Under the pieces are notes generated by a model that searched no databases, was not told the origin of the DNA, and saw nothing but the letters and a program-made list of their open reading frames with translations. From assembly GCA_020086605.1 (NCBI GenBank), contig JACBWW010000017.1:2897500-2961499 (forward strand): a DNA stretch of 64,000 bases. The letters run 5' to 3'. Below are positions 57,501 through 64,000 of the stretch, one piece after another. The first letter of the stretch is position 1; each line of letters starts with the position of its first letter. Source of the DNA: Lanius collurio (lineage: Eukaryota; Chordata; Aves; Passeriformes; Laniidae). A program made the position numbers and the translations under genes.

Positions 57501-59999
57501 TTTCACTGCATTAAAGAGGATTTTGCCAATACATCCAGAATACAGAGGGTTGTATCAAAAAAGACGAGATGACACCTCCTCAGAATTGCCTTTGGCATTT
57601 GCATTCATGCTAGGCTGAGGTTTGTCAGCTGGCGAAGAGTTGGGAACAGAAGACTGACAACAGCAAGGGGATAAAGCAAAGTCTCATGCCAAAAACTCAG
57701 GAGCTCTGCCAGACTCAGACACAGCTTGTTCCACCAAAGAACTAAATCAGAAGAACTATCACCCTTCTCTCTTTTCTCCAAACACAGCAGTTATTAAAAA
57801 GGCTTCCTGTGAGCTTGCCTCTGCTGCAGCAGCCCAGGAGGAGTGGCTGTCAGCTCCAGCAAATGGCAGGAGAATCTCCTGCAAGGCTTGGTGGGAGAGC
57901 AGGAGGTGAACAGCACTTTGTAGCACCAATTCCTCGTCATTCACTGACTTCCTGCCTTTCTACATTTCCATTCCTTAAGGATATATCCAGGGAGTAGCAA
58001 CTTGAAAGATCACTTTGGATGCCATTTAAAAAGGTTTTTTTTATTGTATGCTGAGGATGCTGTGATCCCTGCCTGCGACTCAACATGCAACATGACTGCA
58101 ATCTGTTCCACTTCACAACAGTGGGATTTCATTGTTTCCAGTCAAAGAAAAAGTAATTAAATTGCATCTTCATATACTATGCACTAAAGGTACCTCACAT
58201 GTTAATGGAGTGAAAAACCATTGAAAAAGATGGAGCTACTGAATAACGAGTTCAGAGTAAGCAGGTGAATTTATTCATATTTCGTTTTGCAGGTAGAACA
58301 TCCACCCAATGCTAACTTGGACCACATCTACAAATGATGATGATTAAAAAAACACTCCTATGTTTCAGTTGATACACATCAGAGAACTCCACTACCAAAC
58401 CAAAAACCACACTCAAACACGTTCCTGGGAGAAAAGTAGGCTAAAGATATTGTCTCCAGACAGGGCCTGTTCATGTGGCTGGTGAAGATTTTTATCTTAG
58501 ATTCGAAACTAGTAAGAATAACCTTTCCAGCTGCCTGAAAGAATATGAGTGTTCTTAAAAATATAGTAACTATTGCCTATACACAGCTGTTATTTTCAAA
58601 GAAGTTACTGATATGAGGAAGATAATTTTTTCAGTTGCATTTTTTTTCCTAGTGGAACAAGTAACTTTATTAGAACAACGAAGCATAATGGCCAAGGAAT
58701 AGCTTTATGTCAGACTCATAACTATAATTGCAGTTGGAATTGCAGGGAATGTTCACCTGCAACTGTGTTTTTAAAATTATCCTTTTTTGAACGTGGAGCA
58801 TAATGGAACTATGCCAAATAAAGACTGTGAGTCTCTTACTTACCACTGGGATCCACTTTCCTACCACAGAATTTTCTTCCCAAGTAGCTCTTCTCTCAAA
58901 TTCCCTTCTACCAAACACTTTCCATTTTGCATGGAAGAAACTGCCTGTAGTCTCTCTGCTCTCTCTCTCCAGTCCTGTGACAGACTGCTAGGACAGCCCA
59001 GTGATAGAGAAAAGCATATTTAAAGTACCTGGTGTATGACTCTACCTTCTTCTGAAGCAGGCAATCCACTGACCTGTGAGAACAACAGCAAAATACTGGA
59101 GTTTCAACAACAACTTGCTTCAAGTATTTGCTCTAGATCATATTACCTACCCTACATTCCTTAAAAAAGGCAGCTGTTTGTGTTAGTACATATGTTTTAG
59201 GATTCACATACAAAGGAGCTTCCCTTCTAAACAAGAGGGACTGGATTCCTGATGACAACCCAGGTGAGGAGCACTGCTGGGATGATGACCTGAGATGGGC
59301 AGCAGCAACAGCACAAACCTGATCCTGTGTTCGCAGGACTTTTACAACATCAGGGCTCTTTTGGCTGTTAGCAGGGTTAGATGCAACCATAACTCTGTGG
59401 TTGTCTTCACCATGAACCAGTAAAGATTTAAAATAATATCTTTCTCCTCTCCTACCTGTTCTCTGCTTATCCCTTTTTCTTACTCCATATACTTGCAAGG
59501 TGACTGGCTGAGACCTACCCAGTGTGGTCACTCCAGGCTCACTGATGATACAGCTTTCACTCTCAGGGTGCTGCTTGGGTGGGGCCTTTTGCCAGGCACT
59601 CTGCAACTACAGAGCTAGAAAAGGTCTGTAACAGTAGTTCAGTGAGGCCACAAAAAATATCAGAGGCAGAGAGGAGAACATAGCTCCCCAGACACGTGCC
59701 TTTATGGATCATAACTTCACTGTGCACGTTTACTTGGCTGCTTACAGATTTGCAGGATGAAGAGCTTGGTTTGCTTTGGTCAAAACTCAGTTTGGAAGTG
59801 CCCACCACAAAACACTCCCCCCCAAATGAATTAGGTCCTCAAAATAGAGTTGATTTTATACAGAACCACAGGATTGTTATCACAGACCATACACATGAAG
59901 TCCCTCTTGGCAAAAGGTACTTTCTCATTATTCCTCTGGACCTTATTTTAGTCTCATCAATGGGACATTAAAACTTCAGGGGAATAGGACAGCAGCTTG
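54501..59999. other. 5.5-kb non-coding stretch, no gene recognised
   Basis: The longest frame is 157 codons on the minus strand (59133-59606). It is Ser/Gln-rich, with no domain, signal peptide or repeat similarity that I recognise. Other frames (56136-56408, 57759-57944) are equally featureless. 56480-57060 is very AT-rich. Two octamer words (ATTTGCAT) lie at 57057-57064 and 57597-57604. No transposon words were found. Confidence 0.45.
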
Positions 60000-60430
60000 T
60001 GGCGCAGCAGTAGCCAATTTTCCCAAAAAGCATGAGCACATTTGCCTCAAAAGAGTTAATGGCATGACTTGCTACAGCTTTTCCATAGAAAACTAATCTT
60101 GCAAACTTGACGTGTTGTTTTATCTGCAGAGTGGGTGGAGCAGAGAGCACAGCTGAAACGTGAACTCTGACAAAGGCAGACAAGAAAGCCTTTGCAGCCG
60201 CTCTCTGTTTGGTGCAAGGTTTTGGTTCATTAGCCTTGAAATGTTTCATTAACAGAATGCTTTTGGTATGCTATAAACAAACTGTGAGGGCCTTAGCATG
60301 CAACAGCACCCTGTCAAAAATGAACGTGGTTTATTGCCTTTTGTAAAATATTTAGAGAGTGAACGACAAAGTGAAGCAATGATCATATCTGTGTGATCTA
60401 AACAAAAAAGTAACAACATGGTAACAAGCA
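60000..60430. promoter_or_regulatory. candidate conserved regulatory element
   Basis: A repeat-free segment with several retained CpGs (GGCGCAG, TTGACGTG, AAACGTG, AGCCGCTC, AACGTGG, AACGACA). It also has words such as CATTAACAGAATGC, GCTATAAACAAAC (forkhead-like) and GTGGTTTATTGCC. Overlapping minus-strand frames at 59968-60249 (93 codons) and 60249-60431 (60 codons) lack domains. The combination of CpG retention and AT-rich factor-binding words is unusual for this window. Conservation was not measured. Confidence 0.25.
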
Positions 60431-60713
60431 CCTAAAAATACATTTGTTCAATTATAGTTCTCACAGTGCTACAGATTTATTTCTGATTCAGAAGTACAGT
60501 TCTCTCTACCTTTTGTGTCCTTTTTCCAAATGTTTTAAAAGAAGAAAAAGTAGTTAAAGACAAACTGGTTCATTTAAGCAGTTCTTAAAATTATTTAAGG
60601 CTAAAACTTCTTTCATCTTTTGACCTGAATTAGTTCTTGCCCATCCTTGGTCTTGTATATAAAAGTCAAATATTGCAATTTTTATTCTGGCAAAGATTTC
60701 AGTGAAGGCAGAC

Positions 60714-60728
60714 TTTTTTTTTTTTTTT
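60714..60728. repeat. poly(T) run
   Basis: Fifteen T bases. On the minus strand it encodes the Lys run in an otherwise featureless 82-codon frame (60554-60802). Confidence 0.95.
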
Positions 60729-60855
60729 AAATGCAGTACATAAACACAACCTTCAGCAAACCAGCAAAAGACAGGTGCAGTTTTGCCAGTAAAAAGCCCC
60801 AAATTTTTAAGGACAGTCTATTTTGGATCAAATAAATAGAAAGAAAAATATATAA
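60729..60855. other. short AT-rich stretch between two simple repeats
   Basis: No gene or repeat family was recognised. Confidence 0.5.
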
Positions 60856-60888
60856 ACAAACAAACAAATAAACTAACTAACTAACTGG
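60856..60888. repeat. (AAAC)n / (TAAC)n microsatellite
   Basis: Four AAAC-type units grade into four TAAC units, a compound tract like that at 163-250. Confidence 0.9.
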
Positions 60889-63800
60889 CAAACAAAAACA
60901 CATGATCTGAATCATAGCTCAGATTTTAAATTCAATCTTCTCTGAGATAAGAGGAAATTTTGCTCCTTTGCCCAGGCTTTATGATACTTGCTCACTTATT
61001 TTGACAACAAATTGTCGTGGCTCAGAGCAATGAAGAAGCCAAAAATGCTCTAACACAATGAAGCCCAGTGTTCTCCTTGAAGTACTTGAGCCCACGAAAA
61101 TAGGCAATTTTTCCTAGTCTCTTTAGTTGCATACAGCAATTAAGTTAATAAAAAGTTACCATGCAACCAAGATCTTCTAAAAGAGATTTCATAATACTTT
61201 GGAAATGTGTCCCTCTATATTGTGAATATTTTTTAATGGCTTGAGTGACGTGACAGATCCCAAACAGATAATCCTGTGTATAAGCCTTAAGGTGTGTTGG
61301 AGCAGAGGGCATAAATCCAAGGAATTCCTAAATCACCTTGGGTGACTCAGCTGGGATTAGATCCTTTGCAGGATTTTATTTTTTACCTCCTTTTTCTATT
61401 CAAAAGTATGAAAGACCATCAGTTAGGGCAGGTAAGGAAGGTTTAACATAGGTTGAGAGTAACTGCTGAATTCATATTTATTTTTCTGGGACATAAATCT
61501 CCCTGTCCAGGTTCAGCATCATGGCTTCTTAGTGCCTCCAGAAATCTCCACTGGTGTCCCATTTCAGCGAGGCAAAAAGCAGCTATTGCCTTCCAGGACC
61601 TGTGAGCATCTACCAGTGCAGGGATATCTGGGACTCAGATGTACCCTTTCCCACCCAGAAAAGCCTTCAATACTGGGGATCACAGCAAGTGCCATGAGAA
61701 ACAGGGAATAATCCTGTGAATCTTCAATTCAGTTGAATTCCCAATGATGTCAGCAATAACTTCGGGTACAGAACCAAGTCCTTTCCTATGAACAATTTTT
61801 TTTCAGGAATTAAACTCTATTTTACCTAATCATACCATTTTTGCTAAGAGTAACTTCTGTTTCAGAAAACTTCAGAAGAAACAAAATGCGATAGGGGAGG
61901 GGGGAAAGACAGGCAGATTTTGGCCTTAAGTTTTTGCTAAGTAAGTCACCATATAGCACTTTTTTTTTGCATATCTAGCATTTAAAGGGTTACACATAAT
62001 TATTTAACGTAACTCCAAATAAGCTGTTTGATTTTCTTTCATCATGAGCCAAACATTAGGCTTCGAAAGGAATTCCTTTAAAGTTCAATAATATAAAGGC
62101 ACGTGGCAATGTGAAAGTTACAACTCTAACTTAAATGAGTCAGACATAAAAGTATTTATGACTGATATTCTCTGAATATACCAGCCTCAGACACTTTAAA
62201 GTCTAGTTCTGCTGTACAAGAACAGGGACAGGAATATCAGCCATTGCACATCTGCAGAACTCTTACTTGCAAGCAAAGCAGAGTCCAGAGCCTGCTTTAA
62301 GAGGAAAACCCCAACATAACAAGACACACCAGGCCGTCAGCACCTGAAGCAAGTAAAAGCAATTCCTTTATGAACTTCCCACCAGTTATTTGTTTTGTGA
62401 GGCTCGTGGAGAAAAAGAATAAAAAAGGCTAGTGAAAAAACAGTGAAAAGCATTGCACATGAAAGAGAGAAAGAAATGAACTGAATGTTGTTTTTTCTTG
62501 ATGAAATAACAGATTTGATCTTAGGCGTTTTACAAACTCCATCACAGGTGATCATCATTTTTTCTGTCAAAAGCATTTTCAATGACACAGCCAGAACAAT
62601 GTGGCTGTGATTAGAAGGATCAGCATGGATTGAAAGATACTCAGGGCATTTACTAAAGGGATATTTACAGCATTGCTAAAGACATTCACTGTTTTAAACA
62701 AGCTCACAAATTCAAGGAACAGGAGGTTTGAAATCAGGGTTGCTCCATTTGATTTTGCCTTTGCCATGCTAACCTGCACAGCCATGTCCTCTTGCAAATG
62801 AAGGCTGAACAGGCGAGTTGAAATGTTATTGTCATAAAGTCAAATCCAAATGCTGAGGAGGAAAATTGAGATAGTTTTCATTGTGAACTTTGATGTGAAG
62901 CATCACAGCTTTTGGAGGACAGCCATACCTTTGATCTTGCAGAAATTGTGAGGAATCAACCACCTTGAATTCAAATCATTCAGCAGTTGATTTATAATGT
63001 TATAATAGGACTGAAAGGACTTTTCGAAAAGTCATGTAACCAGTAAAGAGAAAAAAGAAATTACAAAGATTTAACAGAAATTCAAACAATTCTGGTAGCA
63101 GGCAATGTGAAGTTCACAGCATACTCTTTATTTTCTGGCAGAAACTCTGAGATATCCAAGCTTAAAAATTAGCCTGCCTGACTTCTAACGACACTGGAAT
63201 AGACAAATGCAGCCTTTTGGGTGCCTCAGCCCTGCAGACAGCCACGGGGCTCTGATTCTGTGATGTGAGGAGGAGGCAGAGCCTAAGGGAAGAAGCATCT
63301 CCTGATGGCAGACTGGCTCCCCAATGCCTGTCTTCATCAGGAGGGAGTGGAGAACAGCTGCAAGGCAAAGGCTGCCAACTTTAATTCTCTCCATTAGTGG
63401 ATCATTATCAAACGAGAGGGTTAACGAGAGTGAGGATTGCGTTTACTGTAAAGGGCTGCCCTGTGCACACCCAGGCTCCCTTCCCTGGAGAGTCAGGAAG
63501 GCTTTACTGGCAGCAACCCTCAGGAGCTGCTGCAAAACCTGGTGGCATGGGGCCACTGTCAGATGTGGGGAGTTCCCTCCAGGACAGACTTTGGGTCTGA
63601 GACACCCCCTGAGCAGCTCGTGGGAGGGCAGGGAGAAGGGTCTGGGGTTTGGCACCTTCCACTGGCAGTGTCTGGTGCTCCGTGTCCCCCAGAGCTGCAT
63701 GTGGCTCCACAGAGGGGCTGCTCCCCTGCACCCTCACTCAGCACATCTTTCAAATACACTTCACTGACAGCTTGTCAGGGCCATTCCAAATAGCTGCATT

Positions 63801-64000
63801 TTGCTTTTGTTAGATCAAGTGTTCCTGAAGTACATTCTATTATTTCCTCTGAGAAGGCCACAGTAGGGGTGACCACAGTATCAGAAAATACCAAACAATT
63901 TAGATTTAGAATTAGATATCATATGCTCTCTGTCTTGTCCAGGATTCTAAATCTTTGGTCTCTCAGCAGTTTCTCCCATATGAAGTGAAAACTTTAGATT
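60889..64000. other. 3-kb non-coding stretch with a GC-richer end
   Basis: 61080-61260 contains TAGTTGCATACAGCAATTAAG and GTTACCATGCAAC (RFX-like half sites) and resembles conserved non-coding texture. Two minus-strand frames at 62337-62588 and 62579-62797 lie end to end with hydrophobic stretches but no family. 63180-63770 is the most GC-rich part of the window, which lowers stop frequency and gives many overlapping frames on both strands (up to 147 codons, 63324-63767). It is not a CpG island and I recognise no protein or repeat in it. Confidence 0.45.

Noticed and set aside
59133..59606. 157-codon minus-strand frame
   Set aside because: No domain, signal peptide or repeat similarity; Ser/Gln-rich composition and no promoter or splice support, so it is treated as chance.
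63324..63767. 147-codon frame and six overlapping frames near the window end
   Set aside because: The GC-rich patch reduces stops on both strands. Nothing matches a protein that I recognise, and CpG content is not that of a promoter island.

Overview
The window looks like a gene-poor stretch of a bird nuclear genome. The main evidence is several fragments of CR1, the dominant LINE of birds. Their 3' ends carry the typical run AAGGTCCCTTCCAACCCAAA followed by an ATTCTATGAT-like tail (about 2.44, 7.2, 19.05 and 50.2 kb), and one internal piece still encodes a decayed CR1 reverse transcriptase (5.8-6.3 kb, minus strand). Two MIR-like CORE-SINE relics and several scraps of old amniote repeats fit an archosaur genome. 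The sequence is AT-rich, CpG-poor and full of short microsatellites.

I could not recognise any intact protein-coding gene, rRNA, tRNA, small RNA, CRISPR array, operon or bacterial signal. All open frames are short (the longest is about 160 codons), unrelated to each other and typical of chance frames. The one exception is the frame set overlapping the CR1 reverse transcriptase. The segment could be intergenic or part of a very long intron; the sequence alone does not decide this.

Layout: 0-2.4 kb holds a TAAA microsatellite and otherwise unremarkable DNA. 2.4-7.3 kb is a repeat cluster (CR1 tail, MIR, CR1 reverse transcriptase fragment, second CR1 tail) with two stretches that look like conserved non-coding elements at about 2.95-3.2 and 3.6-3.85 kb. 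9.5-10.1 kb holds a 33-bp tandem duplication and an old repeat scrap. 17.3-17.9 kb resembles an endogenous-retrovirus-type LTR. 19.0 kb is a CR1 tail on the minus strand. 22.9-23.2 and 33.25-33.88 kb keep more CpG dinucleotides than their surroundings and may be younger insertions. 25.74 kb has a strong splice-acceptor/splice-donor pair around a 32-nt candidate exon. 37.3 kb is a 13-bp minisatellite and 38.8-39.0 kb a compound TATC microsatellite. Possible regulatory elements (octamer sites, paired SOX/TCF-like sites, a CTCF-like site) lie at 39.4-39.96, 48.28-48.5, 54.23-54.5, 60.0-60.43 and 61.08-61.26 kb. The rest is described block by block as sequence in which I see nothing definite.

No group of genes works together here. 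If the window has a function it is most likely regulatory. I did not find a convincing new biological system. The items most worth testing are the candidate exon at 25.74 kb, the CpG-retaining segment at 33.25-33.88 kb and the conserved-element candidates.
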